Positions 32,143-44,800 of a DNA stretch of 64,000 nt are shown one piece after another. The notes under the pieces are model-generated. The model had not been told where the DNA came from. It was given only the letters and a program-made list of their open reading frames with translations, and made no database searches. The stretch comes from Blumeriella jaapii (lineage: Eukaryota; Ascomycota; Leotiomycetes; Helotiales; Drepanopezizaceae). A program made the translations under genes and the position numbers. Location of the stretch: positions 62,001 through 126,000 of the forward strand of contig VWND01000010.1 in assembly GCA_009599575.1 (NCBI GenBank), read 5' to 3'. Each line of letters opens with the position of its first letter. Within the stretch, counting starts at the first letter, position 1.

Positions 32143-33064
32143 AGAGCCTTTTGCAGATGTTTTTTCTTCAGCACCAAAATCACATTATCCGTATTCAATC
32201 TTTCGCGAATCAGATCTATATACGACTTTCCAACACAAGCTGTTTTAATACAACTATTGATACTAAACCGTGACAACCAAATGCGAACTGACCAAGAGGT
32301 CAGGCGGAACTGAATGGAACCTATAGCATGACAAAGAGATTCAAGAATAGAACTTGAAACCACAACTGCAACGCAGTTCTGTACAGCACTAAAAGGTCCT
32401 TGTAAAGCTACAGTAAAAGCGGAGAGCGCTAACACACACACCACTATACAGTACTTAGGGCGCCTTGTCGTGACGAGAAACTCGTACAGTAAGAAGAGGC
32501 TGAGCGAACATGCCCAGAAGAGGCTGAGCGAACATGCCAAGAAGCGTGTGAGCAAGTCGTCCCATGAACGGAAAATGCCGCTTTCCTCTCACAAAAATGC
32601 TTTTTGATTAAAAAAAAAAAGCTACATTTTTTTTTTCTCTCGGAAACTTTACAGGCTCGTGGAAGGCAGTTCTTAGCGACTTACGAGAACGTAATGGTCG
32701 GCATATAGTTTAGAATATAAAAAAAAAAGCTTGATCGTTTAGAACTCCACTAACTACGAAAAAAGGTTGCGATAGAAGTACTATGTACAGCAGAACTCTG
32801 CGTTGTTCTACTAATAGAAATGTTTTTCTAAAGGATCGAGACATTTAACCGATAGGTGTAATTGGAGCTGGAGGAAGGGTTCAGTAGAGACTGCGACTAA
32901 GCAGAGGTGAAAGAACCTTTCTATTAAGAAGCAAGCACGCTGATGTTCTGACATTTGACTTTCAGGAAAAAGCGCAACCCCGTTTTAGCTTTCTCAACCA
33001 TTGGCCGAATTATCGCATTAAGTTTCAAACATCAACTTCAAAGGCACACGGCGTATTAAGTACG

Positions 33065-36000
33065 TCATATAAACCCGCCGTGCGGGTACTGTCCATTGGC
33101 CCTCGCCTCTCGCACGAGAGCCTCGGCATCAACCACCGTCTGCTGCTCATCCTCGTAATCCTCATCACTGTCGTCATCTCCATCCTTCGTGTCGACATCA
33201 TCTTCTTCCTGATTCCATCGATAATTGCTCCGACTGTCGCCATCTGCGGCGCTGGGCCTTCTCTTCTTCTCGAAGTCCTGCGTGTGAGCATCCGCAACAA
33301 TGCTCCTGATGCTTCTCGAGGTACTGTGACGGCGCGTTGTCTGGGCCTCGAGAGTTGCAGCAGTATGGCGACGAAGACGGTTAATGGCGATCGAGGACTG
33401 AGAAGCGCGACGTGATTCGGGGGAAGTAGGCTGCTCTTCGATTGGAGCGGTGTAGGGGAGGGGCATGTCGCGGTAGGCTTTGAAGTGAACAACGTTGGAG
33501 CAGTGTTCGTTCTCCACCCGAAAGAGGACCCAGACCCCTCGGCGAGTGACTTCGGAGAATGCGACAAAAAAAGCGACTAGCGTGCTGTACTGAGAAGTTG
33601 GGGGATATAGAGCTAGGAAGATCCAATTGAAACGTAGGATAGGGTCGAAGAACATGGCCGCGTAGTAGCAGTACGCGCTCTTATAGCCCCGAACGTCTCG
33701 TAGAAGCCACTTCGACGCGTTCGGTTGGAAAAGAGACCAATCCATTAAGAGATCCCAGACAACTAATTTTGTCAGACGTGAATGTGAAAAACTGCCAGCG
33801 GATCAAAGCTTACTAGAGTAAAGAGAATTTATCGCGGCAAAGGTAATGAAAATCGCGAGGTTGACTTTATCCTGGTCGATACGATAGACGCTCAACATAG
33901 CGAGGAACGTCATAGTCATCACATATTTCCCGCCGTTAACCAGGTGAGGAAAGACATCTCGAGTATTGTAGTAACGGCGAAGGCATTGTAGAGCACGCCA
34001 GATGGCGGGAACCGTCGAGAGGAAGCCGAAGAGGGAATGTGTCGAATTACATCGCACCGGATCATTCCACCAATTTACATAGAGGCAAAAGAATAGCTCA
34101 ATGTTCTGGCCGAAAGTTAGAATTGGTTGCCTAGGCGGGGGTTCGATACTTACACTCATGGCGTATGTCAAAGAACAATACATGTCTCCTAGGAAAAAAT
34201 CGCGGAATTCCACGGGGTACAGGCCGGCTAGAAACAAACGCCACTAGCATGGTTAGCGTTACTTAACAAGGGGGCCAGAGGGAGACCTACATGCGAATAG
34301 AGAAACCATCGTCGACTGCGGTGGAAGAAGTAAGGTCCGGGGAAGAATATAAGAAGCGTAGTGATGGACATCAACAAGAGCGGCCAAGACAAGTACATCC
34401 TAGGGCCGCCGGTCTCGGCGAAATTCAGCCAGACGCACAGGCCCAATAAGAGAACTAGGAAGGAAGGAAATTCTGCAAGCTGTCGCCAGTCCAAAGTGTG
34501 TCGAGAATCAAATTCAAATACGAATTGATAGTTGATCTTGTTTCGTGCCCAGATGTTACACGCTAAGCAGAACCAGGAGAACAGGTACAGTGCCAGGAAA
34601 TAACCTCCATAAATCTGCAGCAGATATGAGGTCTGCAAGGAGAGGACGGGGTTGGGATCATGGAGCAGCTCGACTCCATGTATGATCCCCTGAACCGCGA
34701 GAACGGCTCCAAGACCAATGAAGACACCATTGCGGAACACATTCGAGGCGTGGTTTGCTCGTCGCTGGGTAGAGCTACGAAGCTTTCCACTCGCAATCTT
34801 GTAGTTGCCTCGCTCAAAATATCTGGCGTAGAGGTCCTCGACAGCGTTTAAGTGAGACTCGAGCGCATAGCTGTTCACGAACCACGCTTTGTTGACCCTA
34901 CCGGACATGAATTGCAGGGGAGGGTGAGAACCAACCGCCTTGTCGTATTTCTTGTTGAGCTTGAGGAAAGCGGTACGATTGAGCAAGGCATATGACTTCA
35001 ACAATTCCATGCCCCGGTAGAGCTCTTGCAGTGCGAGTTTGAGCTTCCTCTTCGCTTTCCGGTACGGAACAGCGTCGCTGTAGCGTGATCTCTGCTGGTG
35101 TTTTTGGGCTTGGGTCCCGGCTCCCATCTTGGGAGTATGAGGCATGTGTGGCAATGCGTGCGAATTGGTTCCGAAGCGCGATCCCGTGATCTTGGCTTTG
35201 GTGGACCCGTACGCTCTCTCGAAGGGGGTGAGCCATGCGGCCAGCCCTTCACGAGAATCAGGGCGATAGTCATCATCCTTCTTGGATTTTCCGTAGCCCC
35301 GGGTACCAAAGTTCGGGCTCTTGCTACCGTCCACCTGTTTGATAATGGGGGTCAGACGGGCCTCGGTGACCTCTTCGATCCTTCGGTTCCGCATCTCATG
35401 GAGCTGCTCCCGCAGTACCTTCAATCGTTCGCCAGCTTCGTTTTCCTTCGTTCGGTAGAACGTCTCCACCTTTTCCAGCTCGCTGTCCATAAAGCCGTAG
35501 AATACTTTCTGTCGATCCCTGACTTGCTCGACCGCCATCATCACCGCGTCGATTTGTTCGCTCTCCGACGGCTCCAACGGAGCCCCTATGGAGAACGCTC
35601 GGCGCATAAACGGTCGCACGCCTGAGCTCGGGGGAGGCCTGTGCCGAAGGCTCGCAAAACTATTTTTCCGAAGCACCGGTGTCAATGTCCAGGCGACCGC
35701 GTTTGCTTTGTCAGGAGCCGCAGTCGAGACCGATCCGTCGGCGAGCGTCCGCGTGGACGGAAGGGTGCTCGATGCCCCCGTTGGGCTGATAGCGCCATCA
35801 TCAGCCGGACTGGGTCCCGATGCCGGATCCGACAGGTCGCCATCGGCCCTCGCTCTGTCGGGAGGCGTTGCGACGAAGCTCCCGTAGAAGACGTTCTCGT
35901 CTACCGGCGCTCTATGGTGTGCGGGAATTGACATGGCGTTTGTGACAGGCACGAGCCCAAACGGGTTGTGGGCTGAGACGCCCGCGTTCGGTACGTTGTC

Positions 36001-36347
36001 TACTACCACCGTCCCCGCGGAGATGTGCAGACCGTTTGCAGCGACCTCGTTCGGCCCATCGAAGCCACCGAAGGCCGCCGCGGGTCGAGTGCGAGGTTGA
36101 ATAGGGGACGTCGCTCCGTACAGGCTGTGCTTTCGAGGCTGCTGATCGGGCTCGGCCGTCCACGGCATGCTGGGTACGTGGGACTGGGCTTTGGAGATGG
36201 CCTTCACCAGCTTCTTCCCCGATTTGTAGTTCAGGTACTTCAGGCGCCATTCTGCGTGCTCGTTAGCATGTGTGCGGTGGTTGCTGGTGATCGAGAGGCC
36301 ATCTCACCTGGCACCAGCTCCTGCTCCAGCTCTTTGGTGAACTTCAT
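33065..36347 (-). CDS. SYG1: SPX-EXS membrane protein, SYG1/XPR1 homolog (phosphate exporter family)
   Basis: Five exons: 36308-36347, 34291-36251, 34154-34243, 33814-34105, 33065-33762, with introns of 47-56 nt and matching phases, give 1026 residues. The start MKFTKELEQELVPEWRLKYL is the classic SPX N-terminus, which binds inositol pyrophosphates as a phosphate signal. The SPX core continues far downstream (KRKLKLALQELYRGMELL, YALLNRTAFLKLNKKYDKA), interrupted by a long Ser/Pro/Ala-rich insert as in other fungal members. Several TM helices and the EXS domain follow (GDMYCSLTYAM, RALQCLRRYY, NGGKYVMTM, WDLLMDWSLF, NWIFLALYP). A charged, acidic cytosolic tail with DGDDDSDEDYEDE closes the protein. 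XPR1 exports phosphate; yeast Syg1 has been linked to G-protein signalling. Confidence 0.93.
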
Positions 36348-36740
36348 CCTGGCGGAGGGGGTGATGGTGATGGTGTTGGCGCGCGGGCGCGTTCAGCGGT
36401 GGTTGTGTAGTCGCGGGCGTCTTGGCTCAGCGAAAGGCCATCTGCTGCGGCGGACAGAGAAGAGAGATGGAGAAAGGTCGTCGGTCGCGACGCCATTCGC
36501 AGGCCGGGGACGCTCATTATCACGTCGAGGCCGTGGATTATTCGTAGCTAGGGAGCTCGTGTCTTGCTTGGTTGGCTCTTCCCGAAAAAGTTGGATCCGA
36601 TCGAGTTATTCCGGCCGGTATGTCCGAAAAAGTGGGGATGACAGGCCTTGGCGCTTGGCCCCTGGATGAGCTAAGTTGGTAGCGGCACGTGACTTGAGCG
36701 GGCCTCGTCTTCTGGACCTCACGACGACTTTCTCTCTCCC

Positions 36741-36778
36741 TCTCACCCTCACCCTCTCACCCTCTCACCCTCTCACCA
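36741..36778. repeat. CTCACCCT minisatellite
   Basis: About five tandem, slightly irregular 8-bp units in the SYG1 upstream region. Confidence 0.75.
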
Positions 36779-38494
36779 CTTTTCTCTCGCTTCGGCGTTC
36801 GCACTGAATCACCACGGCGAGAGAGCACAACGCAGCTACGCACCTCCCAGCTACGCACCTCCCGGCTCCGCACGTCCTGCGTGAGCTTGCACACTCGGCG
36901 CCGTGGCTCCCCGGGGCCTTGTCCCCATGGTGAACGCTCTACCGCGTCCCCCACGGGGTGTGCTAAAGCTGGAGCGCCCGTGGGCGACCCAATTTCCTCC
37001 ACCCAAGTAAGCTTTGCTGCGCTATTGCTGTGTGATTGTGGCTCTCACAGCTGCGTCGTGTTATATTTGGCCAATCCAGATTGGGCAAATATCGATGTAC
37101 GGCCCCGATAGCCTTTAATCAATATCTATCAAAAACAGCGGGGCAGTAACGCACGAAAACGGCATATTGAACCCGCATGAACAATAGCAACTCTGGACGA
37201 CTGCGCCCTGATTTTATGATCAGCCTGCAGGTAAGAAAAGGGCATGTGAGATCGAACCGGCTACCCCTTAAAAATAGAGGAGGCAAATCAATCGACCATC
37301 GACGAGTTCAAGCGGTCCGAAAATGTAATAGGTCTTTTTTCCAAGTATGGCCCTCGAAGCTACAGCCGCCGACCTTCCCATCGGCTTTCTATAAAGGGGC
37401 CCCGAATCGACGATGGACCCAGATTGCAGGCGTAGTTGGCTTATGGCTTTCTCGATGCGCTGGTGCAAAAGATCCCGGCGACCGAGACATCTCCAATGCG
37501 AAAAGATCTCGGTTCTCGCTTAGCGTCTTGCCTCAAGTGATACCCCCTGGCTTCTCGAACTCATCCTCAATTGAAATTGTTTAGTGCGACAACAAAATTC
37601 ACCTTGCTCTCCCAATCTCTAGGTTCACAGTTCTCTTGGGTAGAATGTTAGCAGAGCCTTTTTTGGACCTCCGTATGGAGAAGGGAATCTTGGCTAGCTC
37701 TCTTGCCCACAGGAGGCAATCTGCTGCTTACAGTACAGTACAGTACCTACGTATCTAGTCCACCTCATGCGCTCTGCTTGCAGTAAGTCTTGTGCAAAAA
37801 TTCTTCCTCGGGCATCCAGCAGTACTACTAGATGCAAAAACAATTCTCTTGCTCGTGTGATTAGGAGAAGCAATCTTCAAGCACAAACATTCGGGGTCAG
37901 CTCGCACATGACAATAGTGCTGTCGGCTTGAATATTATGCGTGTATTCCTTGCGATTGTTATCCTTGTGGAATTTGCGTTTATCTTGAGAGAAAGTGTTT
38001 TCAGGCAAAGCGTGAAGTTTGCAATTAATATATCTCGTGTGCTGCTTGCCAGAAAAGATACAGGGGCAATAATATTGGCAAATGCAGGAAATCAGTGGAT
38101 GCAAGTCAAGATTTGATATTTGATGAAGTGAGATCTGCCTTCTGGATCCATTTCATGTTCAAGAAACCAAATAGGTATTATATAATAATTTCAGCCGTTA
38201 TAGTGTAGACAAGTATCAACTAGCTTCATGTTGCGTCAATTCTTTACTTCAGAACTAACATGGTTCTTACCGAGCCTTTTCTTTGTCCTGTTTATTAACA
38301 TGCATATTTTATTTTACAATTCGTTTGAATCATCCACATGATCTGCTCCCTTCAATCAACAAACGAATGCAGTAAATAACCAACAATCAAAGCCGAGGAT
38401 TGCTACACATCGCGATCAACTTTTCAATCGCCAAATTTGTTAATTTTTATCGATGGTTACAGCTTTCAAACTGGAATCGAAATGTTCTTAGCCG

Positions 38495-38520
38495 AAAAAA
38501 AAAAAAAAAAAAAAAAAAAA
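38495..38520. repeat. Poly(A) run of 26
   Basis: Uninterrupted A26 in AT-rich spacer. Confidence 0.8.
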
Positions 38521-39274
38521 CGCGAACTGGCCGAAGTTCGCTGAATTAATAGGAAACCACAATCCTGCTGACGCGATTACGCAATCGACCCCAAACAAAG
38601 CTTTAACTAGTTTTGTGAATTACAATAAGAGTAGGATTCGCGTGGAGGGATAGGTTGAAAAAGCTATGTGATGGGTTAAGTAGATTTCGATATGTACCTA
38701 GGTATTTATACACTGTTTACTACTAGCTGCTTACAATGTTAAAAAGCTGCCAGTGTCGGGATGTTGATGATAATTGATCACATGGTAGCGTCATCACGTG
38801 CCGGCGTGCCTGCTGGTTGGGAATGGGAATTCGGTGTTGTTGACTTTGCTGGGGGTGTCGCTTACAGTGTTTTCTGCTGGGCGGGGATGGAAGATCATGG
38901 GCGATGGATGCATAAGGACAGGACGAGATAGACGAGAGGTCGACTGGATTAGATTTGCCTTGCCTGGGACGTTGAACATGGGATTCGTTGAGCATTGGGA
39001 TTGAAGTTTTGAGGGAGGAAGGATGGTGGTGATGAGAATGTGAAAATCACGATGTAGAAATGGTAAGCAATTGGAACAAACGGCCGGTAAGGGGCGGTAT
39101 TGTTATGGTTTCAATGTATGATAGTGACGTACAGACCGGTTGCATAAAGTGCTTCAATCACCTAAGTCCAAAGCTGTATTTACGCGGACCTCCCCCTCCC
39201 TTTCCTCTTCTCTTCTTACAACTATCCACTATCTCCATTTGAACGGCTTTCTCACTGCCACTTTTCCCACCACT

Positions 39275-40438
39275 CTAAGGCAAGCAATACCCGCCATCAA
39301 CGATGATATCCGCTCCCGTGGTGTAGCTGGCGGCGTCGCTAGACAGGTACAGGAAGGCACCCTTGAGCTCGCTGGCCTCGCCCTCGCGGCCCATGGGGAT
39401 CTTGTCCTTCCAGATGTTCTTGGTAGCGGCGGGCACGAAGTCCGAGATCTCGGTCGCGATGTAGCCTGGAGACACGGTGTTGGCGCGCGCGAAGCCAACC
39501 CATTCCACCGCGAGGGACTTGCCTGTGTAAGTGCATTAGTCTAGTTCTGGCAGACGTGCCACCCAAGATAACAAGCCACAACACAACGCAAAACAGCACG
39601 ACACGGCACAAACGAGAAAACAACACAGATGCGAAACGGGAAAGTGTGATTGTGAGAGGAGAAAGACGTGAGAGAGAGAAACTTACAGAGATGTATGACC
39701 CCCGCCTTTGCCGCATTGTACGCCGCCTGCAGCTGCGGAATGTTGACAATGTGCCCGCTCATGCTCGCGGTCGCCACGAAGCTGCCCTCGCGGAACGCCG
39801 GCTCTAGCTTCTTCCCATCCAGCGTCGTCTGCTCCGTCTTCTGGCGGCGCCAGTGGATGGCGGCCGCGCGGGCGCAGTAGAAGGTCCCATCGAGGTCGGT
39901 GGCGACGACGGAACGGTAGTGGCTCAGCTCGCCCGCGGTGGCGGCCCCTTGCGTCCAGGGGATGCCGGAGTTGGCGATGAAGATGTCGAGGCGGCCGTTG
40001 AGGTCACGGATCGCGGATTCGACAGCGGCGGAGACGGCGTCGTAGCTGGTTACGTTGACTTGGTATGCTTTGGCTGTTGAGAAGAAGCAACGTTAGCTAA
40101 GCACCCGATCGACCGATGTGAGAAGAGAGAATCTTCTCTTGATAATGACTCGGATCGGATGATGGAACTCAAGGGAAACACGTCGTACCTTGCACGCCAT
40201 AGGTCTTTGCGATCTTTTCGGCTTCCTCGATAGCTTTCTTGTTGCTGTTGTACCAGATGGCTACGTTGGCGCCGGCCTCCGCGAGGGCGTGAGCCACTGC
40301 GAGCCCAATACCTGCTCCGGCACCAGAGACGATCGCCGTGCGGCCTTTCAGAGAGAAGAGGGGCAAGACGAGGTGGGAGAGAGGAGCGGTGGTGCTGTCG
40401 TGGGCGAAGTTCCCGGCGGCAGTGATGGGGCCGTCCAT
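39275..40438 (-). CDS. Short-chain dehydrogenase/reductase, NADP-mannitol/sorbose-reductase-like
   Basis: Classical SDR of about 294 residues in three exons (40189-40438, 39687-40073, 39275-39522; introns of 115 and 164 nt, long for this window). The cofactor motif is SGAGAGIGLAVAHALAEAGA, the NSG block is ANSGIPW, the catalytic Ser is in ATASMSGHIVN and the Tyr/Lys pair in YNAAKAGV. The C-terminus ends IIVDGGYCLP. The N-terminal ~30 residues before the Rossmann fold (with SLKGRTAIV) resemble fungal mannitol 2-dehydrogenase and Sou1-type enzymes that interconvert ketoses and polyols with NADPH. The exact substrate cannot be fixed from sequence. The product is probably cytosolic; there is no signal peptide. 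Confidence 0.87.
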
Positions 40439-41828
40439 CTTGAATATCTGAGGGTGAAGATGACTTGATTCCGAGATGTTTCTACTGGATGCGAGGCAGA
40501 AGATAGACAAGCGGTACGTTGAACAATGGATGTGTGAAGTGAGGAGTCTCCGTGGAAATCAAGAAGAGGCCATGATGTTCAGCACGTCTCTTAGGAACTC
40601 AACCAGCCCCGCGGCTAGGTGCAGGTCTTGGAGCAATAGAGTTACACACTATTCTGCTCCACGGATACTCAGCTCAGACTGGGACCCGCATCAATAGCAA
40701 GAGATGGAAGCAGCTGGAAGTTGTTGAATGAATGAATGAAGAATGAATGAATGTTGTGTCTTTTCTCGGTGTTGTGTCTCCTCGCTTATCAACGTCTCCT
40801 CTTCCCTCTTCCGTCTTCCCTCTTTCCTCTTCCCTCCCATCTTTCCCGCCTCCATTCGCTGCCAGATCGGTGCATCGTAGCATGGCACTGATGCCGTGCA
40901 ATTTCTTATATCGTTAACGCCATCCAATGAGTTGAGGAGAGACGAAAGACAGATGGGAGCTCCCTGGAAGAAAATAGCGGGGTGGAGGGGTAGCTGCACG
41001 TGACCTGAGTAGATAGGGGAGGGCTGGGGTCGGATCCGCTCCATCGGAACCGACGATAGACAGTAAATATACTTGGAACGAATATAAATATACACAGGCT
41101 ATAAGGAGAAGTGGTGATGCTGTACACAGTGTACAGTTCTGTACATGATAGGCAAAAACTTACTTACCACGTGCAAATCATCTACTGTACCGATTCACAT
41201 AGCATGAGTTGACGAGGTTGAGATGACGAGACGGAGACGAGGTCGGTTGAGGAGAGGTGTCTCGAAAGAATTCCTGAGTGTAGCTATCCTCGGCTAACAT
41301 TTAGCGCCGAGAATATCAACAACACTCCATAGAAAATGATACTGTGCACCGCACATTTATCCTTCACATACTCATGGATCCTCTTACCGTCATTTTCTTA
41401 CCCATTCTGTGTCTAGTGGGCACAGTCCGAAAGCTCATGCATTCCAATGGCAGCATCTGTCAACAAGTGTTTTCATTCGCTCTCCATCCCCAAACAAAAC
41501 AGCCGCGAGGAATGCTCATAATACTTCAGCCTAAACACATTCCACAATCTCGTAGTCTTGCCATGTTAATTTTCCAGCTGGTCCCCGCCAGCGCTGTTTG
41601 CTGGTTTGTTCTCTCACCCCGATTGCTCCGCCAGAGCAACATTCCTGTCTTTACAGAACGCGTCTTGTTTCCGTCTTGCCCTTCTCTCCCATGGTGTCGT
41701 GACGTATTCCGAACATCAGCGATAGCGACACTATCAAGCGGCCAGTGCCGGAACGACACGAGAGACTCTAGTGATTCGACGTGATACTCGACATCACCGG
41801 GATCCTGACGGAAGGTTGAGATTTGCTG
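40439..41828. other. Intergenic region between SDR and the large TM protein
   Basis: SDR promoter and upstream region of the next gene. Contains GAATGAAT-type repeats near 40725-40752, purine/pyrimidine-rich tracts and TACTG clusters near 41118-41146. A 146-codon ORF at 41344-41784 (plus) has no recognisable features. Confidence 0.5.
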
Positions 41829-44800
41829 ATGGCCGAGATGGAAGAAGATGGATTGGTATGGGCGAGAGATCTGGCGGCGGAATATTCGATCGGGTCTACG
41901 AGCCTCACGCTGGGTGCAATCCTAGGAATCGCTATCGGAGGAGCTGTTTTGCTTTTTTTCGTCCTGGCTGGTACTGGCATTCTGCTTGTCAGGAAGAAAC
42001 ACCGACGGGAAAGGCAGCAGGAAGCCCAAGCGAGCGAAGATGGGGTCCGAGAGATGGAAATGAATCTGGAGACCGCGATTCGCTGCATTCAACCACCCGA
42101 GAGCGGCCAGGGCCGCGGACGTTCGAATTCGTTCTCCAGATTCCTCCCCCGTGGAGATCACGATATCAGAGAACGATGGGCCAAGCCAGACGGTTTGCAA
42201 ATGCCACCAATGGCCAAAAATTTACACTCGCCTCAGAGAGGATTCTTTCGACAATCAAGTGTGCGAGATTCGTGGCCACTGATGACGCAAAGGCCTCTTA
42301 CCTTTCTGCCTGGCCAATCGACCATGGTACTCAGCCCAGTTGCGCCCCCTGGATACGTTGTTCAGAATAGTACGAGAGGCCACAAGAGGACGGCATCGAT
42401 AATGGGACGGAAAAATTCTCAGGATAGCTCGGCATCCTTTTCACCAACACGGGATCCGTATACTTTGGATGTGATGCCGTACCGGAAGATCCATCGAAGG
42501 TCTACATCCGAGAATCAACTATCTACGATACTTAGATCTACGTCTCAGAGGCTCAAAGAAGCGAACAGGAACACAATGACACGGACTCTAAGTACGATGG
42601 GTCGATTCCCAGGGCTTCCTCCCTCAGAAAGACTTCCGACGCCTCCGATGAGAAAGGCAACGGAGAGTCGGGAGGGTCTGATGGACCCCGACAACCCAGA
42701 ATCGGTTGGTAGCTCTATCTGTGAATACGCCCTGACGCCGAGTCCAACCAAACGAAATCAGCGTGCCCTTAGCCGGAGCTCCCCAACACGGTCTCTCGCA
42801 CCGTCTCCGAGGAGCTCTAATCCGTCTCCTACGAAATCAGCTTCGCCAACTCCCTCGGCGGAATCAAAAGACAGTTTGTGTGAGATCGAGACCACAGATC
42901 TGGTGATCCCATCGCCGCTCACATCTCCCAGTCGAAGCGGATCTCGAGCAGCTAACAGAAACTCAATGCGTGTTTCACCGGGCGGAGCAAAAGACGTCTC
43001 AGTCATCATACACCAAGACGCTCAATCCTCATTGTTGGGCACAGGGCCAGAAAACGCGACGAGAAGCAGCAAGAAGTTTGAGATTTCTCAGCGCATATCT
43101 CTGTCGGGCGACCCATTCTATTCTTCAGTGAGAAGCTCAAAACCGATCATGCCGCTCTCTCTCGTGCAAGGACCGCGTCCTATGTATTTTCGAAAGGCGA
43201 CATTTGGCCGTGAAGCCACTCCAGAGCGCCCAGCTAGCTTCTGCTCGCCTCTACGAGATGTGTCAGGAAACGTGCAAACCCCAACCAAGAGGACTCTTCC
43301 AGCTCCTCCAGCAAATGTGGATACCAATCCCTTCCAATGGTCGCCTCAAGAAGCAATGCAAACTCGAGCCACCCAGACAAGCCCAAAACATTCTGCGCCG
43401 CGACGAAAAGGTCACAAGCGATCCCACGTAGTCCGAATGTCCAACATTTCCCGTCCTACCAGTTTAATCGTCGACGTGGTCCTAGAGGAGCCGGAAGGTG
43501 TCTCACCTCTTCGTCTTAAATCCAAGCCGCGCGACTCTTCACTCATCTCAGTCTCAACCGCAAGAAGCTCAAATTCCAGCTCTTCTCACTCCATCACCGC
43601 TAGCAGAAGAAACATCATCCGCCCGCCCAGCTCTTCAACATTCAACCCAACCGTGGTAATTGCCGCGTTATCTACACACTCTCTTGCCCACTCACCCGAA
43701 CGCTCGCCGGAAGCCTTCGCAAATCCTGGCTCCGAGCTGGACTACTCTCCCACGCTGTCAGTCTGCAACTACTACAGCGAACTTGACACACCCACTTCCG
43801 AAGACGAGTTCTTCCAATCCAAAGCCTCGATCTCTACCACTCTACCGGCCTCTCCAACCACCAAAAGGGAGTGTCGACTGACGAAGAAGTTCTCGGGCGA
43901 AACAGCGCTGTTTCCAAAGCCTCAGAATCAGCAAAACGAGCATGAGCGCCTGTTTTCCTTCCTACCTCTGCCGATTTCGCCCCCAGCTCCGATCTTAACA
44001 CCTCGGCCAGCATCCAGACCACTACCAATCATAACCTCAACGATGAATGGGCTGCATTCCAAAGCAGCAACGCCCGCGCCCCCGCTGCTCACCGTTCCTG
44101 GACACCTCACTGGCCCCCGTTCCGAACCAGGAAAGCACACGAGCGCCACGCTCAGCCCACCGAGGGAGTCAATGGCTTCAACCATTGGAATGCTCAGGCG
44201 GATGAACAGCGAGATCTCGACAAACAGTTGCGCCTCACTTGGCAGCACTGACAACGAGCCGTCGTCCCCGGCTCCCCCGTTCCACACATCTCCAATCAAT
44301 TCCAGTCTTCCGATGGTAGACCTCCCCACTCAACCCCCGCTCTCAGAACAGCGTGGCCGCAGCAGAGTCTCCCAGCACTACCTCCCCCTCGGTCAGCCCG
44401 CCCCTCGGATCCGCGAGCGCAGGAGGAACCGCGCTCCACGAGCCGAGAAGCGTGACAGCCACCGCATTCACAAGGAGCGGAGGCGGAAGCGAGTCGAGGA
44501 GCAGGGGAGCGGGATGCTGATCGATGAGCTGACGCCCGTGAAAGAAAGCAGCAGTCCGCCCGCCTCGGCGCCAAACTCTTTCGACAGGGCAACGGCGCGA
44601 AACACTATCACTAACGCTTTGGGGCTGCGTTTTCCTACGCTCAGTCACGAGGGTTCGGCTTCGCCTACGAGAGAGAGAGGAAGCAGAAGGGGTACGAGAG
44701 AAAGATGGCGAGATAGCGCGCTGCAGAATCTAGAACGGGATATCTTCCGCGGGCTTCAGACAGACGGATTTGGTGAGAAGAATACTGATCCGACTGTCGA

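Larger units (their letters stand above)
30842..33064. other. AT-rich gene-poor block with SINE-like repeats
   Basis: 2.2 kb without a supported gene. It contains TACTG/CAGTA clusters (31041-31060, 31811-31834), a diverged repeat pair (31222-31351 and 31710-31860) and a 43-base A run. Confidence 0.6.
36348..39274. other. Intergenic region, AT-rich from about 37.0 kb
   Basis: The first 650 bp are GC-rich SYG1 promoter with a CTCACCCT repeat. Beyond that are AT-rich DNA, a CAGTA cluster (37730-37746), a 26-base A run (38495-38520) and short ORFs (the longest 135 codons at 37177-37584, plus) with no recognisable features. No gene supported. Confidence 0.5.

Noticed and set aside
37177..37584. 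135-codon plus-strand ORF and a tRNA-like GATCGAACC segment (minus strand)
   Set aside because: The T-arm does not pair and no D-arm or acceptor stem is present; the ORF has no family features.
41344..41784. 146-codon ORF upstream of the large TM protein
   Set aside because: Contains hydrophobic stretches by chance; no family match and it would crowd the next gene's promoter.
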